Positions 12,596 to 24,089 of a stretch of 64,000 nucleotides of DNA are shown piece after piece. The notes under the pieces are model-generated. The model was not told the DNA's origin and ran no database searches. It worked only from the letters and a program-made list of their open reading frames with translations. Location: the NCBI GenBank assembly GCA_025667525.1, contig CM046878.1, positions 576,642,868 through 576,706,867 of the forward strand. Direction: 5' to 3'. This DNA is from Glebionis coronaria (Eukaryota > Streptophyta > Magnoliopsida > Asterales > Asteraceae). How positions within the stretch are numbered: the first letter of the stretch is position 1; every line of letters begins with the position of its first letter. The translations under genes were made by a program, and so were the position numbers.

Positions 12596-14247
12596 ATGGA
12601 TTTTTATGTCCATTGCGTCGGGTGTGGGAGACGATTGTACGGGAACGACTCTTGTCAATGGTGTACATGTGAGCGGTGCGGAAACGATATCAAAGATACA
12701 CAATTAATACCAGGATTTTGTCCCTTGTGCCACTCACTTAATTCATCCTTTTTGAACCCACCTACTCTTTCCCCGTGCATCTATTGTGGAAGCGATTCTC
12801 ATTGGCATGTTTCGTGCCCGATTCAATACCCGTCTGTTCACGGACAAGAACCGGGGCACAATTATGACAATGAAAATAGCTATCCACAAGACGCACCCGA
12901 CTTTTCTCCTTACCCTTCTTGCCAAAATTGTGGGGTCCTCATGATACCTATTATTGTCAACCAATGAATTATTATGAGCACAATCCGTGTCCTCAGTTTT
13001 CTTCACCAATGGATTATTATGAACCAAACCCGGTTTATAATTCTTCTCAACCGATGAACTACTATGAGCCACAACCATGCTATAATTCAGGTTTTCAACA
13101 TTTTGAGCCCCCACAGCACCCCATCGATCATCAACCCTCCTTCGAACATCTGAGCTCCCACGAACAATGGGCCACTCTTGCTAAACAAAGTCAACAAATT
13201 CAAGAAACTTGGAACAAGATCATCGAAAAATATCAAGAGGATCAACGACAGGAGCAAATATCGAATATTGAGACTTATACTCCTTCCCCGGTGTATCCAT
13301 ACTATTATGATGATGATGACGATGAGCCTACTATTTCTTGGAATGACCTTACTGCTCAATGTCCTAGTGCAATTGTCATCCCTCCTCTCAATATCCCAAA
13401 CTTGTCTAAGGATTGTGATACATTGAGTGAGCTTAGTGAATTTGGTCTTGATAAATTGTTTGATGATGAGGTTTGTGACATACCGACTGCTATGGAGCTT
13501 GAGGACGACGTTGCTCTTACGGAAGAGGTCGATCCTAATGATGACGATTTTTCTCCAAGCTATGAGAATTTCACTTTTGAAATTTCTCAATCTCCGCCGA
13601 GAGATGCGAGCGATGACGATTTATTCTCTCCGGTTTACGAGAAGTTCACCGATGAACATGATCTTGTGGATGAGGTTGAAGACGTGCTTCTTCGCGATAG
13701 ATTACGGAAAGTGCACCTTCTTATTACTCAAATCGAAGCGTTGACTTCTCCTCCTCTTTCCGAGTCTTCGCCTCCATCTATTCCTCCTGTTGAAGATAAT
13801 GACCCATTGCTGGAGGAAATCGACATTCACTCCATACCACCAGGTAATGATGACGATGACATGGAGGGGGATATTATTTTTGATAATTTGCTACTTGATA
13901 GTATTGACCCAAGTCCCCCTCCCGAGCACCTTTCATCCTCCCCTTTAGCCACTATCATGGAGGATGAGTGCTTTGACCCGGGAGGTGACATTGATTATGC
14001 TATGATTGATAACTATACGGCTTTGCCGCTTGCTCAGCATCTATTGTCTTTGGGGGAGGACAATGTGCTTACTATACCCAACCCACCTCCCGTGGATCTT
14101 GAATTCACATACTTCTCGTATGTTGAAAGGACTTTTCTCCCATTCAAGACTTATCCCCCCGCCTCTCCTTTGTTGATGTCAACCGGGAACGAGGACAAGG
14201 TCTTTGATCCCGGTATCACATTCGAGGCTTCCCCATGGACCATTTAA
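12596..14247 (+). pseudogene. gag-like protein of TR-GAG element, one frameshift
   Basis: The probable start is the ATG at 12596, although the frame is open from 12437. The N-terminal part has several CxxC pairs and a gag-type zinc knuckle C-x2-C-x4-H-x4-C (CIYCGSDSHWHVSC). At the G run 12932-12935 the frame changes: the first frame stops at 12967, while a 442-codon frame that overlaps from 12919 carries on to 14247. The second part begins with repeats of the type MNYYEPNP/CYNSS and continues into a long Asp/Glu/Pro-rich region. The shift falls inside a second Cys/His motif, so a single lost base is more likely than a programmed signal. Similar proteins are common in Asteraceae repeats (from memory). 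Confidence 0.7.
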
Positions 14248-16110
14248 TTCGGGGACGAGTCAGGCTCGTGACTCGGTTAATATAAACAAGCGCTTTTTGG
14301 GAGGCAACCCAATTATCTATCTATCTTTCCTGTTTTCACCATAAGTGTAGGGGGAGCCCCGTTGGTGTTTCTTGTTCTCTTTCTTATCATGTGCAGGGAT
14401 TAGAGCTTCGAAGACACACTCTTGATGACTTTTGACGAACCGTGATTCCGTGTTCCCTTCTTCCTGGTTCTATCCTAAACTCTTTTCGATTCACTATTTT
14501 ATATTTCTCAATATTAAAATAGGAATCTCTTTAGTTGTCTTTTCCTTAACGAGATTTAAACAAAGTGCACAATTTTCTAAGTGTAGGGGAGTTTACTCCC
14601 ACATGCTTAAACATTGAGGACAATGTTTATATTAAGTGTAGGGGGGATTTCTATCGAAGTTAAGTGGTCTTTTCCTTGTATTTGCCCTCATTTTAACCGG
14701 AAAATCAATTTTTCGACATTTTTCAAAATTTTTAATCTATTTTGGCCTAGTTGTAGTCTCCTTTATTTTGTTACTTTCTAGCATTTTAATAAAATGGTTT
14801 TAGCAAGTTTAGATATCTTAGATATATTAGGCCCGTTGTGAATATTTTGACTCAACCCGAGTTTACTTATCCAAGTTCACTCTAGCTAGTATCCTTAACC
14901 ATGTAGACCTTAATTGGTTTATTAGGCTAAGCATCCACGAGTCTCATTCCTTGAGATTTTAAATTGTGGAGAACGAGAAATGATAGAGTTGGTTACAAGT
15001 TTGGTATTCTCTCATTAACTTATGTGAGTTAATTATGATCTTTTTCTCCCATCACTTGCTAATAATTTATCTGCAATAAGTAAGGTCGTACGATTTGAAA
15101 AGTTACTTAGCTTCTAGCCCAAGATCGTTTAAAAGTTGCTCGGTAATGATAAGAGTTCATAGCCAAGGCATAACTTATGAAACGGGGCGCGAAGATTGGC
15201 GAGTCCGAAAAGGCCCTAACAAGGCATGAGGATTCCATTTTATTGCTGAAGATCCAAAGTGATGTGAAAAGCATTATTCCCAAAATCAATATGAAGGATC
15301 AAGACTCACGACGAAAAGCAATCAACTCCCATAAAGATCATGGAGAAATCTATCCGAAAAGACCCTAACAAGGTATGAGGATAAATAGATCCAAGTCCGA
15401 AAAGGAGGCGGATCGTTGTATCTCAAAATCCCAATTAGAGATTGAAGAATAATCATGAAGTCGTGGTCAACAAAGTTGGAGTACCCCTCAAAAGTCTCCA
15501 AGTGAAGAAACTCTATTACGATGAGAAGGCCATTATCTCAAGAACGTCTCTCAAGATATGAAGTATGAAGTACATGCCAAATATCGGCCCGAGAAAGGTC
15601 TCAAATCGCGAACCAAGTTATGCCAAGATATGAACTTTTTGATATCCCGAGAAGCAGTTTTAAGAGATTTTGTCCTTTAGCTAACTATTGATCAAATCGT
15701 CCTACTTTGCTTTCAACCTAAATAAATTATCGAAATAAGTCAACAATGCATCCTCGTGATCATTCAAGACATCAATAAAATATAATAGATACTCGTAGGA
15801 ATAAGGGAGTTGAAGTGATTAATTAAACCACATGAGTAGATGTTTGTTATGCTAACTTGTACTAACAATGATCTTGTTTTTAAGCTTGGCATGGGGAACG
15901 TGAAACTTGAGGGTGATAAACATTCAAGACACACAAGCCCTAATGTAAGTCTTAGATTTCTTTACAAGCTTCTTCCTTGTTGCATCTTGTTATTTTCTAT
16001 CTTTTTGATTTTCCTTAGTTGTTTAATAAAGGCCAAGGTAGGTTGATTATGATGAAAAATGTAAAACGTGCTTTGTAACTAATGCATTGCATGAGGACAT
16101 TGCAATGGTT
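14248..16110 (+). other. Non-coding 3' interior of the LTR element
   Basis: There is no supported reading frame. It starts with a GC-richer stretch containing AAGCGCTTTTTGGGAGGCAA (about 14290), a motif I recall from plant gypsy elements. It then has three internal purine tracts resembling the terminal polypurine tract (near 14345, 14580 and 14635). Near 15200 and 15350 a block TCCGAAAAGRCCCTAACAAG recurs. Confidence 0.6.
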
Positions 16111-16124
16111 AAGTGTAGGGGATT
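16109..16124 (+). other. Polypurine tract
   Basis: AAGTGTAGGGGATT lies immediately before the 3' LTR and is preceded by a GAGGACATTG segment. Position and composition fit the plus-strand primer. Confidence 0.75.
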
Positions 16125-18163
16125 TGATAGGTGTGAAAACACCCATCTTTTTACCACTTAATTACAATAATAACCAAGCCAAAACGTGTATTTTATGTCG
16201 TAAATGTCGGAATTATGCGTGGTTTGTGTTTTTATTGTGATTTAGGACGAAAAGGTGAAAAGTGGAGAAAACACGGGCATTCACAGGCTTTTATAGAAGA
16301 AAACGACAAAAGACGAAGTCAAGAGATCAAGAGTGCAAAAAGAACGGAAGCCCAAGGCCTATTCTGAAGATTTATCGAAGAACAAGTCTAAAAGACGGAA
16401 GTTTACTTAAAGCCGAAGAACTCGAGTCTAATAAATAAATAAATCATAAGACGAGTTTAATTAATCCCGAGACAAAGTCGATAAAGTCGAAGAACTTAAA
16501 AGACGAGAAGACGTGAAGAAAGAAAGAAAGAGAAGGCAACACATGCACCCCCCATTTCCTATAAATACCCTCCTAAATTCATTTAGGAAGGTTGGTTAGT
16601 TTTAGTTTAGCTTAGTTTTTCTTTCATTTTTGTAGGTGATTCTAGAGAGAGAAAGTGACAGTTTCTCTCATTAGGATCCCAACATTTTATCTTCCTTTCT
16701 TGTTTTTAATCAAGCCTTCACCTTTGATAATTTAATTCTTGTTTTATGCTTAATCTTATTCTACCTTTCTTAGCTTTTTATTTGTGCTTAATCCGAAATT
16801 CTTTACACAATTAGTTTTTGTTTTATGTTTGATTTATGAAAAGGTTTATCTTTTGGGTTAATCTAAGTTTCCTACGAATCAAGCTTTGAGCTTGATATGC
16901 TTATTGGCTTGATTTGTGTCTAGCTTATTGTTTTAAGTTTTCTTAAAAAGTTTTAGTTTTTCTTAAAGTTTGTTTATTTTGTGTTTTTATAAAGTTTATG
17001 AATTTTGTCTTTTTAAAAGCTTTCAAATTTATGTTTATTAAGTTGTTCAAGTTTCGATTTAGTGTGCTTATTGTTAGTCTTATTGAAATTTCAGCTTTTC
17101 ACCATTTTCGGATTGGTTTTGCACTTCATCGCAATCTTGGGGTTTTGTATATTCCGACGGTATTAAGTGTTAGATCGCAATAACCCTTTGTGGTTTTACT
17201 TTGCGATCGGGTGTCATTCCCCCTTATTCCGATCTGGATTGCGATCGCTTATTGCGATCGCATATTCCGACGGAATTTAAGGTATATTGCGACGAAGTGC
17301 TGCCCAAATTTTGACAGCCACATTCGGATGGATTTTAGTACTTTAGTTATTCCCACAATTTTTATTTTTTAAACATTCCGATAGTTAAAAGAATAATAAA
17401 GAAAAAATAAATAAATATAATAAATAAAAAAAAACAATAAAATAAAACATTGCGACAAAGAAAAATATATTACGATGGAATTCTTTTTTAGTACCATATT
17501 CCGATGGAAAGTTTCATTACACATTGCGACAGATAACTAAAGGGACACTTTGGCGCCAATTTGAGCTAGCAGGTTGCTAGCTTGAGCTAGCTGCCTGCTA
17601 GCTTGTTTATTTATTGTTTTTGTTCCGTAATCGTTTAGTTTAATCTGAAAGTTGTTCCGATTTAATTTCTGAAAGTTACATATTTTTAGTTAATTTTTTC
17701 GTCTAATTTTAAAATTAATATTTTTTCGTAAAGTTCAAGTTTTATCTTTTATTAAGTACCCGCTTTAGGTTTTGCCTCGTTTAGTTTTAAAGTACCATTT
17801 TAGTTTTATTCTCTCCTTTTTTATTAAGTAAACTTTATTTTCGAGTCGATAGTTAATTTCTTCGTTTAGTTTTATTTTTATTAATTGTTTCGCTTTAAAT
17901 TACGTTTTATTATTTGTTTTACTATTAGTTTTAATATCGTTTTAACTTTTAGTTTTTAATATTCACCTTGTTTTACTTTTATTATTTGTACTTGTCTTTA
18001 GTTTGTTTTTAAATACTTTTCGCATTTACTTTTTAATTAGTTATAGATAATCAACTTCCCTTTTTCTTAACCAAAAACAATTGAGTCGCACTTTGAACCG
18101 GAAATCAATTCGATTAGACACCGAGAAAACGAACTTTTTTTAACTAGCAAAATCTTAACATTA
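16125..18163 (+). repeat. 3' LTR
   Basis: Nearly identical to 10352-12390. Differences seen: A to G near 16258, one C fewer in the C run near 16546, and A to G near 17655. The final 30 bp (from about 18136) match poorly, although the target duplication GTGTT follows at 18164. Confidence 0.92.
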
Positions 18164-18168
18164 GTGTT

Positions 18169-18810
18169 GAAAAATAACAAATAATAATAAAATAAACATA
18201 GAATTGTTCTGAATATAAGCATTTACGTTTACGTTTTTAATATTCAGGTTTATATAATCTTTTTAATTATTGAATAAAAGTGTTTACCTTTACGTTTTTT
18301 GTTTACGAATTAAAATATTTAAAAAGAAATGCGTAAATTTCTAGTACTCTAATCTATGCCATTTATCTCTTCATGGTAGAATGTCATTTGTATTTTGAAG
18401 CTACTCTAATAATTAGTGTTAAATTTAAATACACTTATTAAGTAACGACACAATCGGATTTACAACTCCTAATATAGTAATATAGGTTTAGTACTCTTAC
18501 ATTTTTATGATAAATACACCATCCTTGTGATATAAGAGATCTTTTTTGTACATATAATTAGTTGAACAATGATAAGGCCTTGACCAAAGTTATATGTGCT
18601 CGATCAGTAGAGACATCACGTGGAGGGTCATGCCTTGATTCATTCTTGTATCATGTCACGGAACAATCAACATGGCATTGTGAGGTACGGGTTAGGTAAG
18701 TTGTCGTGGATCGCTGAAATGTTTAGAGATTGGAATGCACACCAACTGCGAGGTTTTTTTAGAATATTGGGTATCGTAAGATTTGGAAAATCCTTATGAA
18801 AAAAATGTCA
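18169..18810. other. Inter-element DNA, old diverged repeat
   Basis: No gene. The part around 18380-18780 resembles segments near 21300-21900 and 22390 (for example the AGAGATTGGAATG / TTAGAATATTGGG and CGTGGAGGGTCATGCCTTGA-type stretches), so it belongs to the dispersed non-coding repeat family of this locus. Confidence 0.5.
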
Positions 18811-18984
18811 AGGCCGCGTTTAGTTGGAAAACATTTTCTATCATTTTCTATTTTTTGTTTTGTAGAAAAAGAGAAGGGATTTCTATCTCCACAAAACACT
18901 TGAAAATTTACAAAACGTGTTTAGTTAGAGAAATATGTATTTGTGTTTTCTATTTATCAAAACTAGAAAACATGTTCAAGTGTT

Positions 18985-19560
18985 TTTGTTTTAGGTTTTC
19001 GTCAGTGAATTTACGTTTTCTTCGGTAAATTCACGTTTTCGTCATTAAATTTACGTTTTCGTCAGTAATTTTACGTTTTCATCAGTAATATTACGTTTTC
19101 GTCAACAATTTTACGTTCTCGTCAGTAAATTTACATTTTCGTCAGTAAATTCACGTTTAGGTCAGAAAATTTCGGTTTTCGTCAGTATTTTTACGTTTTC
19201 GTTAGTAAATTTACGTTTTTGTCAGTAAATTTACGTTTTCGTCAGTAAATTGACGTATTCAGTATTTTAATGTTTACCTCAGTAAATTTAAGTTTCGTTA
19301 GTAAATTTACATTTTCGTCAGTGAATTTACGTTTTTGTAAGTAAATTTACGTTTTCGTCAGTAAATTTTACGTTCTCGTCAGAAATTTTACGTTTTTGTC
19401 AGCAAATTTACGCTTTCGTCAGTAAATTTATGTTTCCGCCAGTACTTTTACGTTTTCGTCAGTAAATTTACGTTTTCGTTAGTAAATTTATATTTTTGTC
19501 ACTAAATTTACGTTTGCGTCAGTAAATTTACGTTTTCGTCCGTGAATTTACGTTTTCGTT
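18985..19560. repeat. Left arm: 20-bp tandem array
   Basis: About 28 units of the type GTAAATTTACGTTTTCGTCA with point changes. It is transcribed as written only on the plus strand, and the complementary array starts about 60 bp downstream. Confidence 0.9.
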
Positions 19561-19611
19561 TGCAAACATAAAAATTTTATTGCCGAAAAAGTAAATGTAC
19601 CCCGACAAAAA

Positions 19612-20840
19612 GGTAAATTTGCTGACGAAAACGTAAATTTACTGATAAAAACGTAAGTTTACTGATGAAAACGTAATTTTTCTGACGTAAACATTAAAAT
19701 AATTATGAAAACGTAAATTTACTGACAAAAACGTAAATTACTTACGAAAACGTAATTTAAATGTAAAATTTCTGACGAAAACGTAAATTTACTGACGAAA
19801 ACGTAAAAATACTGACGAAAATGTAAATTTATTGACGAAAACCTAAATTGCTGACGAAAACGTAAATTTACTGATGAAAACGTAAGTTTACTGATTAAAA
19901 CGTAATTTTTCTGACTTAAACATTAAAATAATAATGAAAACGTAAATTTACTGACAAAAACGTAAATTACTTACGAAAACGTAATTTTACTAACGAAAAT
20001 GTAAAATTTCTGACGAAAACGTAAATTTACTGACGAAAACGTAAAAATACTGACGAAAATGTAAATTTTCTGACGAAAACGTAAATTTTCTGACGAAAAC
20101 GTAAATTGCTGACGAAAACGTAAATTTACTGATGAAAACGTAAGTTTACTGATGAAAACGTAAATTTTCTGACGTAAACATTAAAATAATTATGAAAACG
20201 TAAATTTACTGACAAAAACGTAAATTACTTACGAAAACGTAATTTAAATGTAAAATTTCTGACGAAAACGTAAATTTACTGACGAAAACGTAAAAATACT
20301 GACGAAAATGTAAATTTATTGACGAAAACCTAAATTGCTGACGAAAACGTAAATTTACTGATGAAAACGTAAGTTTACTGATTAAAACGTAATTGTTCTG
20401 ACGTAAACATTAAAATAATAATGAAAACGTAAATTTACTGACAAAAACGTAAATTACTTACGAAAACGTAATTTTACCAACGAAAATGTAAAATTTCTGA
20501 CGAAAACGTAAATTTACTGACGAAAACGTAAAAATACTGACGAAAACGTAAATTTTCTGACGAAAACGTAAATTGCTGACGAAAACGTAAATTTACTGAT
20601 GAAAACGTAGGTTTACTGATGAAAACGTAAATTTTCTGACGTAAACATTAAAATAATTATGAAAACGTAAATTTACTGACAAAAACGTAAATTACTTACG
20701 AAAACGTAATTTTTACTAACGAAAATGTAAAATTTCTGACGAAAACGCAAATTTACTGACGAAAACGTAAAAACGTAAAAATACTGACGAAAACGTAAAA
20801 TACTGATGAAAAAGCAAAATTTCCAACGCAAACGTAAAAA
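19612..20840. repeat. Right arm: inverted 20-bp array with higher-order units
   Basis: About 60 units of the complement type TGACGAAAACGTAAATTTAC. A distinct block CTGACGTAAACATTAAAATA recurs near 19681, 19915 (CTGACTTAAAC variant), 20168, 20398 and 20636, which defines a higher-order repeat of about 230-250 bp. Confidence 0.88.
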
Positions 20841-21060
20841 ATAAAGAGAAAATTAGATATTTTGTGTTAAAAGGAAAACATGGAAAATAAAAAAAAGTTG
20901 TTTTCTTGTTTTGTGTATAAAAGGGGAAAATAGGAATTTCATGTTTTGTAGAGATATTTTCTGGAAAATGATGATTTGAACGCGTTTTCTATTTTCCTTA
21001 TTTTTTAGAAAACATTTTGTGGAAAACAAGGTGTTTTTCATCCAACTAAACGCACCCCAA

Positions 21061-23093
21061 GCATTTTATATTTGTTTTCCAAGCATAAGTAGAAAAACTA
21101 AGTTTGAATCTTCTTGATTTATATTCAACTTCGTTAACAACCAAGTGCATGGAAAACATGGTAAAATTCTAGACATGCATGGAGCTCATTTACTATAGCA
21201 TATAAACAAGAAGTATTTCACTTCTTTAACCAATGTGGGATGGAAATGTTGACTCGAGTGTTTCTAGTTACCATTTATGTGTTCATTATACAGTGTTGTT
21301 CGTTGTAGCTTCTTTGATAATAGTGGAAAAGTTTTAGTACGGTTATTAAGTGACGGAGCACTTGAACTTGGACATCCTTACGTGGGTCGTGTACAATGGG
21401 TCAAATCGTTTTACCTAAACGAGAAACAGGTCGAACACGTCATGACTTAGTTTAAAATTTGCCCAAATTGTATTTTCAATTTATACAAGCTTCTAATTAT
21501 GCTTATTTTCAACATACACAAGCTTCTAATTATGTTTAATTTACCATATAACAGTGACCCAGCAATCTATGTATGCGCCTAGCCAAATAATAATAATCAC
21601 AAGAAACAAATTCCCGAAAGAAAAAAAAAGGAAAGTGTGAACGACATTTATTGAACCAATGTTCGATGCTTAAGTGAACGAAAACAAGTTTTGCATTTCT
21701 ACTATCTATGTGTTTATTATAGATCGTTGTTCTTTGAAGCTAATTTAAATAGTGCGAAAGTTGAAATACGCTTATTCGGTGACGACATAATTTGATTTAG
21801 AGATCCTCATATGCAACTAGTTTTGTCATTTGTTTCTGAAAAGGTCTAGAGATTGCAATGGATACCAAAGACGAGCTGCTTCTTAGAATATGGACAATCT
21901 TTTTAAATAAAGTGTTTCGAGTAGCCATTTCTATCAATGAGAATAAATACAAAAACGTCACTAACTGGCTGTTTACAAAAGGATAATCGAGCAGAGAATA
22001 TAACAAGTAGCCAAAACCAAATACTACGTGACTCATATGTAGTCTTGCATGAGAATTCCAGGAAGCCTCCATGCATGCAAACTAGCTTCTGTCCTTTGAG
22101 ATTTCTTAAAATCAAAGGTTAGAAGCTTTAAACGAACCAGTGGATATAATCGTATCAACAACTTGCTCAATAAAACGCTTCTTCTCGGAAATTCTCTCAT
22201 TACGGTCTTACCATATGAAGTAGACAAGCTTGGAAATAATAATTTTTACTCTTGCATTTTTATATATACCATGTTGATATCGCGGTCTTACCGTATGAAG
22301 TAGACAAGCTTGATGTTTATGAGGAACACGCACAACAGGGTTTTGATAAACCAAACATTAACGACCAAGCTCAAATTTCCTCAATCGTGACCTTACATGG
22401 AGGGGTGCGCCTTAAATCAGTTTATTAATATACATTGTACGCATAGACGGATCTTCATAGGGACCGGAAAGGTTGTGGCTCTCCCAAAATTCGGTGTTCA
22501 TAGTGTAGTTATACTAAAAGTTAAAGGTTTTGCAAAAAATTGTATTAGGCCCTCCCAATAAATGTTATCGGCTCTCCCACTAAAATTGTTCGAGTTCCGT
22601 CTATGATTATACGGTACGCGAGTTAGATAAGTTCTATCGAGTTGTAAGATGTTTATAGAGTAAAATGAACACCCACTATGAAAAAATATATTAAGAGATG
22701 AGAATTTATACTAGATTTTCAAGCCAACCATCAACTTAAGTTTTCATTATTCAATTCAATAGGTAAACATAATTGATCATGACTTGAAAGCCTAATATCA
22801 TCTCTAAACATGTATGATGCTCATACACTAGAGTATATAAACAAGAGAGATTTTACTTCTTTTACCTATGTGGTAATTAATCTTGGAGTAGCTTTAATCA
22901 AATAATGTACAACTACACTACATGGACAATATATCCCCATTAGTGTCAAGAGACCTAAGGTCAGGGATTAGTTTAAATGATAGTATTTCGATATCACCAA
23001 TGTAACCAGAGTCTCCTCAGCTTGGATGATAAGAGCTTAAACGACGGCTATTGGATATACATACAATATTACTATATATTTAGTTGCATTAAC
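21061..23093. other. Old diverged non-coding repeat region
   Basis: No supported gene. Segments repeat within it: 21260-21390 resembles 21700-21810 (ATTTATGTGTTCATTATA / CTATGTGTTTATTATAG, then a GTTGTTC...GAAAGTT...TTATT...GTGACG pattern). A few overlapping 60-90-codon frames near 21800-22230 occur on both strands and have no recognisable motif. The related family appears again right of the CACTA element. Confidence 0.5.
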
Positions 23094-23132
23094 AGTCACT
23101 ACAACAAAACTGAGTTTAGGGTCGTCCTTTTT

Positions 23133-23524
23133 CTAGGGTCGACTTAGTCGTCCCTAGATTAAGGGGGGACCCACCTGTTTTACAAGAAAACCATGGTCAA
23201 AATGGCTGTGGGGACAAAGTGGGGACCACAAAACCTAGGGACGACTAAGTCGTCCCTAGGTGAAAAAATAAATATTTTATCTCTTTTAATTGTTTAAAAT
23301 TATTTAAAATTAATATAAATATTTTTTAAAAAAAAAGTTTAAAATGAAAGTGAGACCCACTTAACCTAGGGACGACTAAGTCGTCCCTAGGTTAAGTAAA
23401 TTTATTTTCCCAGTTTTTTTATCTTTTTTATTTATTTAAAATTAATATAAATATTTTTTTTAAAAAAAAGTTTAAAACAAAGGTGGGGTCCTTGTAACCT
23501 AGGGACGACTAAGTCGTCCCTAGG
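23133..23524. repeat. Left subterminal palindromic repeats
   Basis: Palindromes built from AGGGACGACT and AGTCGTCCCT lie at 23133-23157, 23234-23260, 23365-23391 and 23498-23524. The last three are spaced 131-133 bp apart, so the palindrome plus its AT-rich spacer forms a tandem repeat. Such motifs are the expected transposase-complex binding sites. Confidence 0.88.
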
Positions 23525-23599
23525 TGAAGGAAAATTTATTATTTCCGTTTTTTGGCACTTTTGTTTATTTAAAATTATTTAAAATTAATTTAATTATTT

Positions 23600-23930
23600 T
23601 ATTTAAAAAAAACTTTATTATTGTTAAAAATAACTTTATACATATTTAAAAAAAACTTTATATATATTTAAAAAAAACTTTATATATTTAGAAAAAAAAT
23701 TATACATATTTAAAAATAACTTTATACATATTAAAAAAACTTTATACATATTTAAAAAAAAAACTTTATACATATTTAGAAAAACAATTATACATATTTA
23801 AAAATAACTTTATACATATTTAAAAAAAAACTTTATACATATTTAAAAAAAACTTTATACATATTTTAAAAACTGTATATTTATTTAAAAAAAACTTATA
23901 CGTATTTAAAAAAAACTTTAGATATATATT
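23600..23930. repeat. AT-rich tandem repeat (ACTTTATACATATTTAAAAA)
   Basis: About 14 units of roughly 22-25 bp of the type ACTTTATACATATTTAAAAA with variable A-run length. No coding potential. The remaining interval to 24090 is AT-rich and unremarkable. Confidence 0.85.
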
Positions 23931-24089
23931 TAACACTTAAACACGCGCTTAATTAAAAATATATATTACAACGATAATAGATTCATAAATAAGAAAAAAA
24001 AACACATCACAAACTAGTTAAAACTAAACGTACAGATTAACACATAATAATAAAATACAAATTAACACATTAAAATAACAAATAGATTA

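Larger units (their letters stand above)
10352..18163 (+). mobile_element. Complete non-autonomous LTR retrotransposon (TR-GAG-like)
   Basis: Two direct 2,039-bp LTRs (10352-12390 and 16125-18163) flank a 3.7-kb interior. A perfect 5-bp target duplication GTGTT lies at 10347-10351 and 18164-18168. A primer-binding-like TGGCGCCGCTGCC follows the 5' LTR and a GTGTAGGGGA purine tract precedes the 3' LTR. The only coding region is a gag-like gene with a zinc knuckle. Protease, reverse transcriptase and integrase are absent, so it must be mobilised in trans. I saw only three differences between LTRs outside the last 30 bp, which suggests a recent insertion. Confidence 0.92.
18811..21060. mobile_element. 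Foldback element with 20-bp repeat arms
   Basis: The outer ends are inverted: GGCCGCGTTTAGTTGGA at the left, and at the right the complement of GGGGTGCGTTTAGTTGGA, each followed by AAAACA/TTTTCTA-rich sequence for about 150 bp. Inside, the left arm repeats GTAAATTTACGTTTTCGTCA and the right arm repeats its complement. The whole 2.25 kb can therefore fold back on itself. No transposase is visible. The GTTTAGTTGG end type is common among plant TIR elements. No convincing target duplication was found. Confidence 0.8.

Noticed and set aside
12919..12967. Programmed -1 frameshift in the gag-like gene
   Set aside because: No slippery heptamer is seen and the shift breaks a Cys/His motif. A missing base in the G run is simpler.
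13087..13744. Other-frame and antisense frames over the gag-like gene
   Set aside because: Shadows produced by GAT-rich acidic codons.
18809..21061. Target-site duplication for the foldback element
   Set aside because: Tried 3-bp and 8-bp flanks; none match, so no superfamily was assigned.
21797..22227. Overlapping frames of 60-90 codons on both strands
   Set aside because: Several frames overlap on opposite strands in diverged repeat DNA with no motif; treated as chance.
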